The notes below the pieces were generated by a model. The model worked only from the letters and a program-made list of their open reading frames with translations, ran no database searches and had not been told where the DNA came from. The position numbers and the translations under genes are program-made. Shown piece by piece: positions 16,842-24,898 of a DNA stretch of 30,722 nucleotides. Numbering within the stretch: the stretch's first letter is position 1; each line of letters begins with the position of its first letter. Source of the DNA: a virus; IMG/VR virus record IMGVR_UViG_3300008217_000042, positions 1 through 30,722 of that record; one strand, 5' to 3'.

Positions 16842-17044
16842 AATAGTCCACCAATATTTGTTTCTTTTTTAGCCATATTAGTCAAATTCTTGTCTGAATT
16901 TTGATTTATACGCATTGGTCGTACCTTATACAGAGGACATTCATAACCTGTGCATTCTTCGACCTGTTTGCGCCATGTTCCTTTTGAATATGGGTCATAG
17001 ATGCAATAACGACACATATTATTGATGGCTTCTCTTAGTTTCAT
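16838..17044 (-). CDS. Small Cys-cluster protein
   Basis: 68 aa with Cys11/Cys14 and Cys31/Cys36 around a conserved-looking core (CRYCIYDPYSKGTW then ECTGYECPLYKVRP). This pattern, with CPL and RP after the last cysteine, is frequent in small phage proteins of unknown role and probably binds zinc. It sits directly ahead of the 5'-3' exonuclease, overlapping it as ATGA, so an accessory role in nucleic-acid processing is plausible but not shown. No clear Shine-Dalgarno sequence is visible. Confidence 0.6.
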   Translation of the reverse strand: MKLREAINNMCRYCIYDPYSKGTWRKQVEECTGYECPLYKVRPMRINQNSDKNLTNMAKKETNIGGLL

Positions 17045-17045
17045 C

Positions 17046-17300
17046 TTAGTTAATTAAAACCTTAGATTCTTCTTCTTTCTTTCTAGCTTTTTCAGCAAAC
17101 TTATCTCTCCAATCATCTAAGGTAGCTTGCATCTCATGTAGTCCCTCATATCCCTGTACTAAAAAAGGTACTTCAGCCTCTACTACATCAGTCTCTTTAT
17201 TGACTATTGCATAAACAGCATGACCGTTTCCCTTAGATGCAACAGAACCTTGTACCACAAGTTTGTAGTCAAGGGTTTCGTCTAAGTATCTACTATTCAT
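17046..17300 (-). CDS. Hypothetical 84-aa protein after SSB-like gene
   Basis: 84 aa: a beta-rich first half (TLDYKLVVQGSVASKGNGHA, then VYAIVNKETDVVEAEVPFLV) and a charged helical end (DKFAEKARKKEEESKVLIN). No cysteines or membrane segment. GAGGA lies ahead of the ATG. It overlaps the ssDNA-binding-like gene by 8 bases. No family recognised; position suggests a replication accessory. Confidence 0.55.
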   Translation of the reverse strand: MNSRYLDETLDYKLVVQGSVASKGNGHAVYAIVNKETDVVEAEVPFLVQGYEGLHEMQATLDDWRDKFAEKARKKEEESKVLIN

Positions 17301-17850
17301 AATTTGTGTCCTCTTCTAATAAATCAGCTTGAGCGTCAGAGGAAGGGTCATCATAAGACCCTTCTCTAGCTTCAGAAGCTTCTATATAAAATTTACGAGT
17401 AAATGCTTCAACAGATTTTTCAACTATTTCAGATTTCTTCTTGGTATTAGCACCTAAGCTAATTGCTCCAGAAGTAATTAATAAATCAACCATAGCAATT
17501 GCTCTTTGTAGACATGCTTCGTATCTAATTTCTTTAGAACGTAACTTGTCCTCTTCTTCTTTGTTAGACCAGTATGAGTCTCTGGTAACAGTTGCTCCAG
17601 CTGTAACTTTCACTTTAGGTGAAGCTGCTGGTTGTAAGTTACTTGTCTCTGATGCATCCACTACTTCTACTGATTTCAAATCTATATTCTTATAGATTCC
17701 TTTTTCAGTATATACAAATTTAATGGTATTACCTTCCTTAAAAGGTAATTTAGTTGCATCAAAGCCAGCACCATACCAAGCACCACTTATTGATACCGAT
17801 ACTCCTCTGCCAGTTCTTATAGTCTCTACGACTCCTTCTGCTGTATTCAT
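17293..17850 (-). CDS. Probable single-stranded DNA-binding protein
   Basis: 185 aa. The N-terminal 65 residues look like an OB-fold barrel (GVVETIRTGRGVSVSISGAW, then a strand IKFVYTEKG), the middle is low-complexity (LQPAASPKVKVTAGATV), and a helical domain with YWSNKEEEDKLRSKEIRYEA follows. The C-terminus is strongly acidic (DDPSSDAQADLLEEDTNYE), the hallmark of SSB-type proteins such as T7 gp2.5, which use the tail to contact polymerase and helicase. It lies between DNA polymerase and the exonucleases, as expected. A recombination mediator is the main alternative. Called from architecture and context, not from a clear family match. Confidence 0.55.
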   Translation of the reverse strand: MNTAEGVVETIRTGRGVSVSISGAWYGAGFDATKLPFKEGNTIKFVYTEKGIYKNIDLKSVEVVDASETSNLQPAASPKVKVTAGATVTRDSYWSNKEEEDKLRSKEIRYEACLQRAIAMVDLLITSGAISLGANTKKKSEIVEKSVEAFTRKFYIEASEAREGSYDDPSSDAQADLLEEDTNYE

Positions 17851-17851
17851 A

Positions 17852-19645
17852 TTAAGACCCCCAATGAGTTCCAGTTTTAATTTCAGCTTTTAATGGTATG
17901 TTGAAATCTATACCATATAGTTTCTTCATATACTTCACAGGAAAATCCTGTAATGACTCTGACATCACATCCATGAAAAAGTTCCGTTCATCTGGATGAA
18001 TTTCACAAATAATTGAATCATGTATAGTATTTGTGATAAAAGACTCAGCATTTGCACTTTTAAAGCAATGCCAAGCGTACACTAGTGCTGTTGGTACAAT
18101 CTCAGCTGTAGCTAAGTATTGCACTGGATAATTTCTAACTGATGTATTACCCTCAACATAACCAGTATGTGTAACCTTCAACGAGGGAAAGTAAAACTTC
18201 ATCCCCGTAGGAAGTGTTAATTCTTTGTTTATAACTGCTTCATCTACCCATTTATCTTGCTCTCTAGTGATTCCCCTGTATTTTTCAGTAAACGCTCTAT
18301 AATAACGTCTCTCAGATGGTGTTCCGCTTGTTCCACCATAGAGTGGCTTAAATGTATGCGCTTTTGCGTTTTGTCTAGCCTGTACTCTGTCCCGTTCTCT
18401 TGGATATATGATGTCAGCTGTAAATTTATGAACATCAAAATTTCCCTGTATGTCTCGAAGTCCTTGATTATCTCGTCCATACCAGACAGCGACTCTGAAC
18501 TCCAGTTGTGCTTCATCAGCTTCACCCACCAGCCAGCTTGGTTTTCTTGCTCTAAATAATCGTTTAAATCCTCGATCCACATTCTGGAATTGACACTTGT
18601 ATGTTTTTCCAGTACTGCTGTACCTGCCAGTAGTAGTAACTGCTTGGTTGATAGAGGCGTGTAGGATACCTTCCCCCTGCTCACAACATTCATTAAACTT
18701 CTCCAAAGATTTAGTAACTTGTGCATTTAGTTTCACCTGCCTTTGTTTTAGTTGTATAAACTTCTTTTGTTTACTAGTTTTTGGCTTCAGTAGAGATACA
18801 ACTACCGATGAAGCACTTCTCTCTCCCTTAGGAGTAGTTATAATATTACCGTTATGGTCTTTTGGCATAGCAAATTTAAGCTCATCATAAATAAACTCAG
18901 ACATCTGCTTATTACTTCTTGGGTTAAGACCACCAGTAAATTCGTCTAATTCTCTCTCAACTGAACGTAGCTCAGATACAGATAGCTTGTATACTTCCCT
19001 TACTTTGGAAGTATCTAAGCACATACCATTAAATTCAATATCTGCAAGAACTGGTATCTGCAGGCACTTTGTATAAAAAACACGCTCTAAGCCATTTTTA
19101 AATAATTCCCTACGCTGGTGCTCAAATAATTTATGCGTTTGCTCTACGTCGATTTTAGCGTACTTTTTGAGCCAATTTTCAGGCATTTCTGAAGGGCATA
19201 TTCCAGCGCCCATCATAGCACTAATTATTGACTCTTTTCCTCCGAGGTTTCTTCGTTTGAGGCACTCTTCAAGAGATAGTCTCCCTCGTCTGTTGGATCG
19301 TAATACGTATTCTGCCAATTGTGTACAAAAGGGAAGTGTCTGTTCAAGTCTGACTCCGAGGCGCTTAAGCCATCCAAGCTCGAACTTTGCATTGTGTGCA
19401 ACAATGAAATCAGCTCTTGCCACTTCTTCAAGAAAGTCTTCGATGTGGGCTGGTTTGGGATGTTGAACGAAAACTCCTCGCTCATCTCCTGATCGCTTCC
19501 ACGCAATGAGTAAGACATTGTTATTTTCATTTAATGGGTCTCCTTTATCTAGGTTAGTAGTTTCAAAATCGAATACCAAATAATTATTAGATTTGAATAT
19601 ATCAGGATTTGGATTAGTTACAAACTCAGGTATATTATAAATCAT
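17852..19645 (-). CDS. polA: DNA polymerase, family A, with 3'-5' exonuclease domain
   Basis: 597 aa. The proofreading domain has Exo I DFETT (Asp26, Glu28), Exo II AHNAKFELGWL (about 83-93) and Exo III YAKID (about 162-166). The polymerase domain has motif A DEAQLEFR (Asp377, Glu382, Arg384), motif B RQNAKAHTFKPLYG (Arg424, Lys428, Phe432, Tyr436) and motif C HDS (542-544). No 5'-nuclease domain is fused; that activity is encoded separately at 15981. The residue matching E. coli Pol I Phe762 is Phe432. Weak ribosome-binding signal; the start directly abuts the helicase stop. It is the replicative polymerase working with the helicase and primase upstream. Confidence 0.93.
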   Translation of the reverse strand: MIYNIPEFVTNPNPDIFKSNNYLVFDFETTNLDKGDPLNENNNVLLIAWKRSGDERGVFVQHPKPAHIEDFLEEVARADFIVAHNAKFELGWLKRLGVRLEQTLPFCTQLAEYVLRSNRRGRLSLEECLKRRNLGGKESIISAMMGAGICPSEMPENWLKKYAKIDVEQTHKLFEHQRRELFKNGLERVFYTKCLQIPVLADIEFNGMCLDTSKVREVYKLSVSELRSVERELDEFTGGLNPRSNKQMSEFIYDELKFAMPKDHNGNIITTPKGERSASSVVVSLLKPKTSKQKKFIQLKQRQVKLNAQVTKSLEKFNECCEQGEGILHASINQAVTTTGRYSSTGKTYKCQFQNVDRGFKRLFRARKPSWLVGEADEAQLEFRVAVWYGRDNQGLRDIQGNFDVHKFTADIIYPRERDRVQARQNAKAHTFKPLYGGTSGTPSERRYYRAFTEKYRGITREQDKWVDEAVINKELTLPTGMKFYFPSLKVTHTGYVEGNTSVRNYPVQYLATAEIVPTALVYAWHCFKSANAESFITNTIHDSIICEIHPDERNFFMDVMSESLQDFPVKYMKKLYGIDFNIPLKAEIKTGTHWGS

Positions 19646-20832
19646 TATATGCTCGTTATTTTATTAGTTTTCGTATCTATTAATACTGGAAAATATAAAT
19701 GCTCTCCGCTTAATTTATTTTTAGGTAGAGAAATCATTCTCCACGACTTGCTGTCGTATTCTTCATTAGAACCAACACCAATAATTAAGTCCATTTGGGC
19801 AGGCATTCCAGTATTTGAGAAATCTATATCACCCATCTCTAATCGCAGTTTATTCGTACCCGAATCTCCCGCTTGGGTAACTCCAATAACTAAGATATCA
19901 TTCTTCTTAGCTAGATTTCTTGCAGATGTAGCGGCTATCTCCATCTGTTCCACCCTACCTTCTTTACCTACCCAAATGTTACGGAGTTGGTTGATTACAA
20001 CAACATCAACCCCGTGTTGATCAATTAGACTCTGTATATCCCTAAAAGTTCCTGGGGATAATGATTTAAGTATTAAATTATCGTATCCCCTTTGTCTCAC
20101 TACGTTCTCGACCTCATCAGGATTCTCAATAACATCTACTATAGGCTTTTCCGCTAGTCTACAAATAAGCCTAGACATAGTTGATTTGGCTGGGTCTTCA
20201 TTTTCAATAAATAATACTTTGTAGCCATCATGCAACAGACCTCCGACCATATTAATAATAAACAATGACTTTCCAACTTCTGGTCTACCAAATACAAGTA
20301 CATTATTTCCTCGTATTGCTCCCCCAGTAGCTTCATGTAAAGCTTTAGGCCACATTCTAATTCTATTTTTATTTCTCAGTGACTCTACAACATTAGACAC
20401 ACTAGCACCAACCAACAGACTTTCATCTTCGTCATCATCATCAACGGAGTCTTCCACATTTTTATATTGCTCCATTAGTTCAAGTACACCTGTGCGTTTT
20501 TGCGTTAGCAATAATGATGATAGTTCTCTCGAAATAAAATCTTTTTTCAGAGCAATAATTTCTTCCAATAAATTTGGAGAGGAGGTGGTTTCATCCAAAG
20601 TTTTCAGAATATTTCTGTACAAATCTATTTGTTTAGGAAGCTCCCTCTCAATACGTTTCTCAATAAGTTCTAAATCTACGAAAGATATAGACGTATCTTT
20701 GTCATAAAAGTCGCATATAATTTCGTATATGAACTTAGCGGGTTCAGAGAAAGAATCCTTAACATCTAGTTTCGAGAGCTTGTTAAAAGATTCCCTGTCT
20801 TTAATAATTGAAGATAATATTTTAGATTCCAT
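19645..20832 (-). CDS. Replicative DNA helicase (DnaB / T7 gp4 C-terminal type)
   Basis: 395 aa. The N-terminal 130 residues are helical and end in an acidic run (VEDSVDDDDEDES). The RecA-like domain follows with Walker A GRPEVGKS at 182-189, an ENED segment after a strand (KVLFIENEDPAKS), a Walker B-like strand VDVVVINQL at about 274-282, and a later VIGVTQAGDSG (sensor region). This is the hexameric DnaB_C family that unwinds DNA ahead of the fork. Primase is a separate gene just upstream, so the T7 gp4 fusion is split here. The start has no Shine-Dalgarno sequence; it is preceded by a purely AT-rich leader. Confidence 0.85.
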   Translation of the reverse strand: MESKILSSIIKDRESFNKLSKLDVKDSFSEPAKFIYEIICDFYDKDTSISFVDLELIEKRIERELPKQIDLYRNILKTLDETTSSPNLLEEIIALKKDFISRELSSLLLTQKRTGVLELMEQYKNVEDSVDDDDEDESLLVGASVSNVVESLRNKNRIRMWPKALHEATGGAIRGNNVLVFGRPEVGKSLFIINMVGGLLHDGYKVLFIENEDPAKSTMSRLICRLAEKPIVDVIENPDEVENVVRQRGYDNLILKSLSPGTFRDIQSLIDQHGVDVVVINQLRNIWVGKEGRVEQMEIAATSARNLAKKNDILVIGVTQAGDSGTNKLRLEMGDIDFSNTGMPAQMDLIIGVGSNEEYDSKSWRMISLPKNKLSGEHLYFPVLIDTKTNKITSI

Positions 20833-20958
20833 AATTTTATATTATATGATATATATTATATAATTAATATAATACAAATAAATTACAATGTAATATATTT
20901 ATATTTATTAATATCTTATATTGATAATATAAGTAAGACTATAGGAAGGAAAATTAGT
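20833..20958. other. AT-rich gap between primase and helicase with dyads
   Basis: A 126-base non-coding stretch, the only sizeable gap inside the replication operon. It is almost entirely A and T, contains the dyad ATTACAATGTAAT at 20882-20894, and has a perfect 8-base inverted repeat with a 3-base spacer at 20915-20933 (CTTATATT / AATATAAG). It has no U-tract terminator. It could hold a promoter for helicase and polymerase, an operator, or a replication origin. No function is proven. Confidence 0.5.
20882..20894. promoter_or_regulatory. Candidate operator dyad ATTACAATGTAAT (copy 1)
   Basis: A perfect 6-base inverted repeat around one central base, 50 bases ahead of the helicase start. The same 13-mer (central A or T depending on strand) recurs at 29433 and 29449, and in near or partial form at 30453 and 30712. 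In an AT-rich genome a single copy could be chance; the set of copies in control regions makes it notable. Confidence 0.5.
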
Positions 20959-21804
20959 TCAAATTATTTTTGCGTAGCTAATAACTTTTTTAACTAATTC
21001 ATCATCATTCATATCTTTTGGGTCTTTGTCTATAGGAATAACACGACAAGACTTAAAAAATAAAGAATAACGATGTTTTATTTTTAAGGCGTGGGATATT
21101 GCATCATTATCTAATACAATGATTACATCTTTTCCAGACAATAAACTCATTGCATTAGTGGGTATTGAATTAGATAATAATGCTATACTCTGCTCATACC
21201 TAGCCATTCTTATAGAACTTACTATATCTTCTACCAATATAAATATATTTTTTACGTCATATTCCCTCCTGTAAGGAAAACTTACGTTGTAATAATTATT
21301 ACTTCTATTAATCCAATATGTCCTAGATTTTACTCCGTCATATTTTTTACCAGACAATTCTTTATAGTAACGAGAGACATACCCTTTTGTATTACCATTT
21401 TGTGATAATATTGGATATATTATTCTTTCTGTTTTGTCGCACCATTTTATTTTATTTAATATAATTTCTTCATTAGTTAGTTCAAATTTATTTTGTAAAT
21501 ATAAAATTTGACTTTCATTTAAGTTAATAATGTGCGACTCGTAAGGGTATTCCTCAGTCTTACGAACAATCGATGAATTAAAAGGTAAAAATTCTCGACT
21601 GTTCCATTCTCCTAAGTTACTGGGAATAAATCCCTTAGAATCGCACGCAACTCTAAAACACTTGTACAATAATCCATCTTCAGTTCTGGTTACAGCAAAA
21701 TCTCCATTTTGTTTAAGACAAAAAGGACATTGAACAGACCTAGTAGTTTCTCCTACTTCTAATTCAGAATTAAGGTGTGAAAGTTGTGTTCTACAATTAG
21801 GCAC
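20959..21804 (-). CDS. DNA primase (T7 gp4 N-terminal type), GTG start
   Basis: 281 aa. A zinc-binding module has Cys26, Cys29, Cys49 and Cys54 (QCPFC...YKCFRVAC). Then comes a primase core with KGYVSRYYKEL (about 140-150) and a Toprim fold with VEDIVSS (Glu192), VLDNDA (Asp232, Asp234) and KDPKDM (Asp261). This is the arrangement of phage T7-type primases, which make short RNA primers at recognition sites read by the zinc module. The helicase half is a separate gene downstream across an AT-rich gap. The start is GTG, overlapping the GGCT gene by 8 bases. The primase thus appears translationally tied to the amide-bond island rather than to the helicase. Confidence 0.87.
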   Translation of the reverse strand: MPNCRTQLSHLNSELEVGETTRSVQCPFCLKQNGDFAVTRTEDGLLYKCFRVACDSKGFIPSNLGEWNSREFLPFNSSIVRKTEEYPYESHIINLNESQILYLQNKFELTNEEIILNKIKWCDKTERIIYPILSQNGNTKGYVSRYYKELSGKKYDGVKSRTYWINRSNNYYNVSFPYRREYDVKNIFILVEDIVSSIRMARYEQSIALLSNSIPTNAMSLLSGKDVIIVLDNDAISHALKIKHRYSLFFKSCRVIPIDKDPKDMNDDELVKKVISYAKII

Positions 21805-22219
21805 TATAATCTGTGCCAGTTATACCATATGAAGGGTCATCATAACCATACCAAGTACCCTTATCTACACTCCTCAATTCTCTAGAAGATAACTCATCAG
21901 GTATAAAATACACCCAACAAGTGTGTGTCTTATCTGCCGAATCCAATATGGTAAATTGTTCCCTTTTATAAAAAGTTGGATATCCTTCTAAATAATCCAC
22001 ATTTTTGAAAGCCTCATCATCTACACTCCATATCTCTCCAATAATTTCCTGAGATGAACTTTTACCAGATGGTATAAGTGCTGGAAATGAACCCATACTT
22101 ACCATTCTAAGTTGATATGCTTCATCTAATCTTCCTACACCACAAAATATACCATTTTTAATAATTGAAAAATTTGGTTGGTGTTGTTTCAATGTTCCAT
22201 ACACAAATATTTTATTCAT
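21797..22219 (-). CDS. Gamma-glutamylcyclotransferase-like (GGCT/AIG2) protein
   Basis: 140 aa with the family signature: FVYGTLK at residues 5-11 (the YGTL anion-binding loop), GxFPALIPS at about 43-51, an EIIGEIWSVDDEA segment at about 58-70, and YLEGYPTFYKRE at 76-87, whose Glu78 is the expected catalytic acid/base. Family members release 5-oxoproline from gamma-glutamyl amines or peptides. In an operon of amide-forming enzymes it could edit, trim or recycle gamma-glutamyl bonds. Strong GGAGG ahead of the ATG, with an ATGA overlap to the ATP-grasp gene. Fold assignment is firm; substrate is unknown. Confidence 0.88.
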   Translation of the reverse strand: MNKIFVYGTLKQHQPNFSIIKNGIFCGVGRLDEAYQLRMVSMGSFPALIPSGKSSSQEIIGEIWSVDDEAFKNVDYLEGYPTFYKREQFTILDSADKTHTCWVYFIPDELSSRELRSVDKGTWYGYDDPSYGITGTDYSA

Positions 22220-22974
22220 AATAACCTCCGTACCTGTTGACTATATAAATCTAAAGTAGTTCCTTCTAACGCTGGTGCAGTATTAACCTCGTAAACAAAT
22301 GCTTTTTGAGAGCTTGCCTGCCAACCAACATCTACAGCTCCAAAATCTAAATTCAATGCTTCAACTGCTAATAACGCCTGTTCCACAACATCTTGTGGTA
22401 CAGCTATATTCTTACTACCAAATATCCACCCATTATTATAATTACGTATTTGAAAGTTGTTACCAACACTTCCATTACGCAGCATTTTTTTCTGCATGAA
22501 AGTGATAGTACCCATAAAAATATGTATCCTGTACTCATCAGATTTTTTTACGTACCTCGTATACAACGTACATTCAGGCAAATCATTCTCATTATCAATT
22601 AGGTAAATACCGCGTCCTCCGCAACCTCGTAATAATTTTCTAGCAACTGCTACCCTATCTTTTTTAATCCATCTTTCAGCTACATCTTTAAACGTAGTAA
22701 AACTAGGAATACGAACTTTGTTTAGCATACACTCTAGTGCTATGTGTTTATTCTGTGCCTTAGCTACAGACTTAGGATTATTTACAATGTAAATATTTTC
22801 ATTCCACCAATTTGGAAATCTCGAGTTACCCCAGTTTATAACTAAATGATTATCGTAATGTGAATAATTACCATTCTCCCGCACACGCTTACATCTTAAA
22901 TCAGATAAAGAATTAGATAATGCTTTGGCTGACTCAGATTGTAATTTGTAAGGATATATTATAGGTCTAAGCAT
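22216..22974 (-). CDS. ATP-grasp carboxylate-amine ligase
   Basis: 252 aa with ATP-grasp hallmarks: an N-terminal domain ending in VINWGNS (about 45-51), a lysine/arginine-bearing nucleotide strand and Gly-rich loop VARKLLRGCGGRGIYLI (about 110-126), SDEYRIHIF with Glu147 and Arg149, and the metal site FGAVDVGW (Asp215) and FVYEVNTAPALEGTT (Glu229, Asn231). Such enzymes activate a carboxylate as acyl phosphate and join it to an amine. The layout resembles the RimK-type group found in phages, which adds amino acids or peptides to an acceptor. It overlaps the 167-aa gene upstream by 8 bases and GGCT downstream by 4. Acceptor unknown. Confidence 0.85.
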   Translation of the reverse strand: MLRPIIYPYKLQSESAKALSNSLSDLRCKRVRENGNYSHYDNHLVINWGNSRFPNWWNENIYIVNNPKSVAKAQNKHIALECMLNKVRIPSFTTFKDVAERWIKKDRVAVARKLLRGCGGRGIYLIDNENDLPECTLYTRYVKKSDEYRIHIFMGTITFMQKKMLRNGSVGNNFQIRNYNNGWIFGSKNIAVPQDVVEQALLAVEALNLDFGAVDVGWQASSQKAFVYEVNTAPALEGTTLDLYSQQVRRLL

Positions 22975-23470
22975 TAGCTAATGACTCATTAGTAACATCT
23001 AATACTTCACATACTTGATAATGTGGATTAACCTTAACTTTGGTAAGATACTTAGTCCACATCTGTACGTGATATGGAGAGTTAGGATTCTTAACAGCTA
23101 ATCCATCAGTATTCCAATCATCCCACTCAGCAAATTCTCGCGTAACAAATACTGCACGATTATTGCCACGCATCTTAACATAATCCATTAATATAACAAT
23201 GCCAGCAGTCCAAGAACGCCTGTGTCCACCCTCATTTAGATAATCTCTGAGTATGGTAAACGCCTCCAATTTGAGTTCTTTACTAATATTTCTGTAAGAC
23301 ATAGACGAGTAGTATCCTTCTCCACCAGTCTCTCTCCAACCAGCAATATGTATGTCAGCTAATACTTGACCACCGCAGCAACTACCTGCTTTGCTGTAAT
23401 CGTAGCCAACATAATATTTTTTAACATCGCCATTTTCATCTGCGAAAGTAAATTTTACTTTGTCGTGCAT
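22967..23470 (-). CDS. Unrecognised protein within the amide-bond island
   Basis: 167 aa, no family recognised. Notable are a CCGG at about 31-34, many aromatic residues, a GGHRRSWTAGIVILMDYVKM segment, and WDDWNTDGLAVKNPNSPYHV toward the end, which looks conserved and enzyme-like rather than structural. It has a strong AGGAG ahead of its ATG and overlaps the ATP-grasp gene by 8 bases, lying directly after the glutamine amidotransferase. It could be an acceptor substrate, a tailoring enzyme or a regulator of the island. These are guesses from position. Confidence 0.55.
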   Translation of the reverse strand: MHDKVKFTFADENGDVKKYYVGYDYSKAGSCCGGQVLADIHIAGWRETGGEGYYSSMSYRNISKELKLEAFTILRDYLNEGGHRRSWTAGIVILMDYVKMRGNNRAVFVTREFAEWDDWNTDGLAVKNPNSPYHVQMWTKYLTKVKVNPHYQVCEVLDVTNESLANA

Positions 23471-23488
23471 GATATTTCTCCTGTACTA

Positions 23489-24898
23489 TTAACTTGGTTG
23501 AACTGCAATGTGTGAATCATACTCGCCCGTTTTGGTGCAGTCTTGACAAATCGGACGATTCGTATCAGTCCAAGAAATTGAATAATCATCTATTGAATTG
23601 ATTGGACATGAACAAACCTCGCAACCATCTTCGGTAGCTTTTCTAAATACTTCGTAGTCAACGTACTTACCATTAACTAAATAACTCTGACCTGATACAT
23701 CGCATGGGGCATCATCCCACACAACATCATCGTATTCATCATAGAGGTCGTCAAATACCTCTATTATGCTACTTGGGTCTAACATCAATGTGTGCTTATC
23801 AATATACCCCATATATTTTTTATTTTCTGACATAGATATCAACCTACCTGAACATATCTCACCAACTTCCATTGTTGCAAGATGTTTCTGATAATTATGA
23901 ACCTTAACTTTATATTGAGGAAAATTATTCCTTCTGCCAATTAAGCACCCACGAGTATTATTTTTATATGGTTCAAAGGATTCATACGTAAATTCTATTT
24001 CATCATATTTACACATTCCAATACATTTGAATGGATTGTTATCATCTTCATCAGAAAATAAATCATCTACTCTGGTTACGTTATGTTGTTGTCTACGACC
24101 AACGTATGGAGTACACATTCCATAATCATCATCCCAATAATTATTGTAATAATGTGCATAAGTGGGTCTAACTTGCTGTCCATCATATATTTTCTTAGTC
24201 TCAAACTTTCTATCTTTATCGAATGTTAATAATGTACCAACATTTAATGAGAATATCTTAGATAATTCTACTTCATTTCTTTTAGCCACAAAGTATAGTG
24301 CTTCAGCCTCAGACGCAAATAATACTACATCATCATCTTTCACGATACCAAAATGTAGGGGGCGTTCTGTATTGCGGATAAAATGTAACTTACGCTTTGA
24401 AGTGTCATACCACACAATAGTAAACGCTCCCTCTACTTTTTGGATAAAATCTTCTATGGAATTTTTACTCAAGGCAATAGCCAATGACTCAGAATCCACA
24501 TTACAATCTGTGCCTTTCTTATCAGCTAGCACACATATCTCGTGCTTGTTTCCAACATTTCCATTGTGTACTAATACTATATTTTTACAAATAAACGGGT
24601 GTGCATTGTCATCATTGATTTCCCCAGTAGTAGCGTATCTGGTATGCCCAATAACATATTTATAATTATTAAAATCTTTCATTATAGTTGTAAACTGCTC
24701 AGTATCTATAAATTGTCCTGCGGACACAGCTCGTTTAAGCACGCTTACAGTCTTATTATTATCTATTGGCACAGTAAACATACCTGTGGAATGTTTGCCA
24801 CGCAAAGATGTGGCTACCAATAAGTCTCTGAATAACTTTTTCTCTGACAACCCAAATTGTAATTGTGATAAATTAATTATGCCTGTTATGCCACACAT
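23489..24898 (-). CDS. Class II glutamine amidotransferase with extended C-terminus
   Basis: 469 aa. The first ~235 residues are a class II (Ntn-type) glutaminase: Cys2 nucleophile after Met removal (MCGITGI), SLRGKHSTGM (31-40), GHTRYATTG (84-92), HPF (100-102), HNGNVGN (111-117) and DSES (135-138), matching the glutamine pocket of GFAT and asparagine synthase. It should release ammonia from glutamine. No synthase domain follows. Instead there is about 230 residues with acidic runs (FDDLYDEYDD) and a putative zinc ribbon, Cys426/Cys429 and Cys451/Cys454. The ammonia acceptor enzyme must be another protein, probably one of the ligases in this operon. The start abuts the amidoligase stop (TAA-ATG), with GAGGG upstream. 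Confidence 0.87.
   Translation of the reverse strand: MCGITGIINLSQLQFGLSEKKLFRDLLVATSLRGKHSTGMFTVPIDNNKTVSVLKRAVSAGQFIDTEQFTTIMKDFNNYKYVIGHTRYATTGEINDDNAHPFICKNIVLVHNGNVGNKHEICVLADKKGTDCNVDSESLAIALSKNSIEDFIQKVEGAFTIVWYDTSKRKLHFIRNTERPLHFGIVKDDDVVLFASEAEALYFVAKRNEVELSKIFSLNVGTLLTFDKDRKFETKKIYDGQQVRPTYAHYYNNYWDDDYGMCTPYVGRRQQHNVTRVDDLFSDEDDNNPFKCIGMCKYDEIEFTYESFEPYKNNTRGCLIGRRNNFPQYKVKVHNYQKHLATMEVGEICSGRLISMSENKKYMGYIDKHTLMLDPSSIIEVFDDLYDEYDDVVWDDAPCDVSGQSYLVNGKYVDYEVFRKATEDGCEVCSCPINSIDDYSISWTDTNRPICQDCTKTGEYDSHIAVQPS

Noticed and set aside
18244-18726. 160-aa open frame on the - strand inside the DNA polymerase gene.
   Set aside because: Fully contained in the polymerase gene, which has all catalytic motifs in its own frame; the inner frame shows no family and no ribosome-binding site that I can support.
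24162-24665. 167-aa open frame on the + strand opposite the glutaminase gene.
   Set aside because: Antisense shadow of a clearly real gene; composition follows the complement of its codons.
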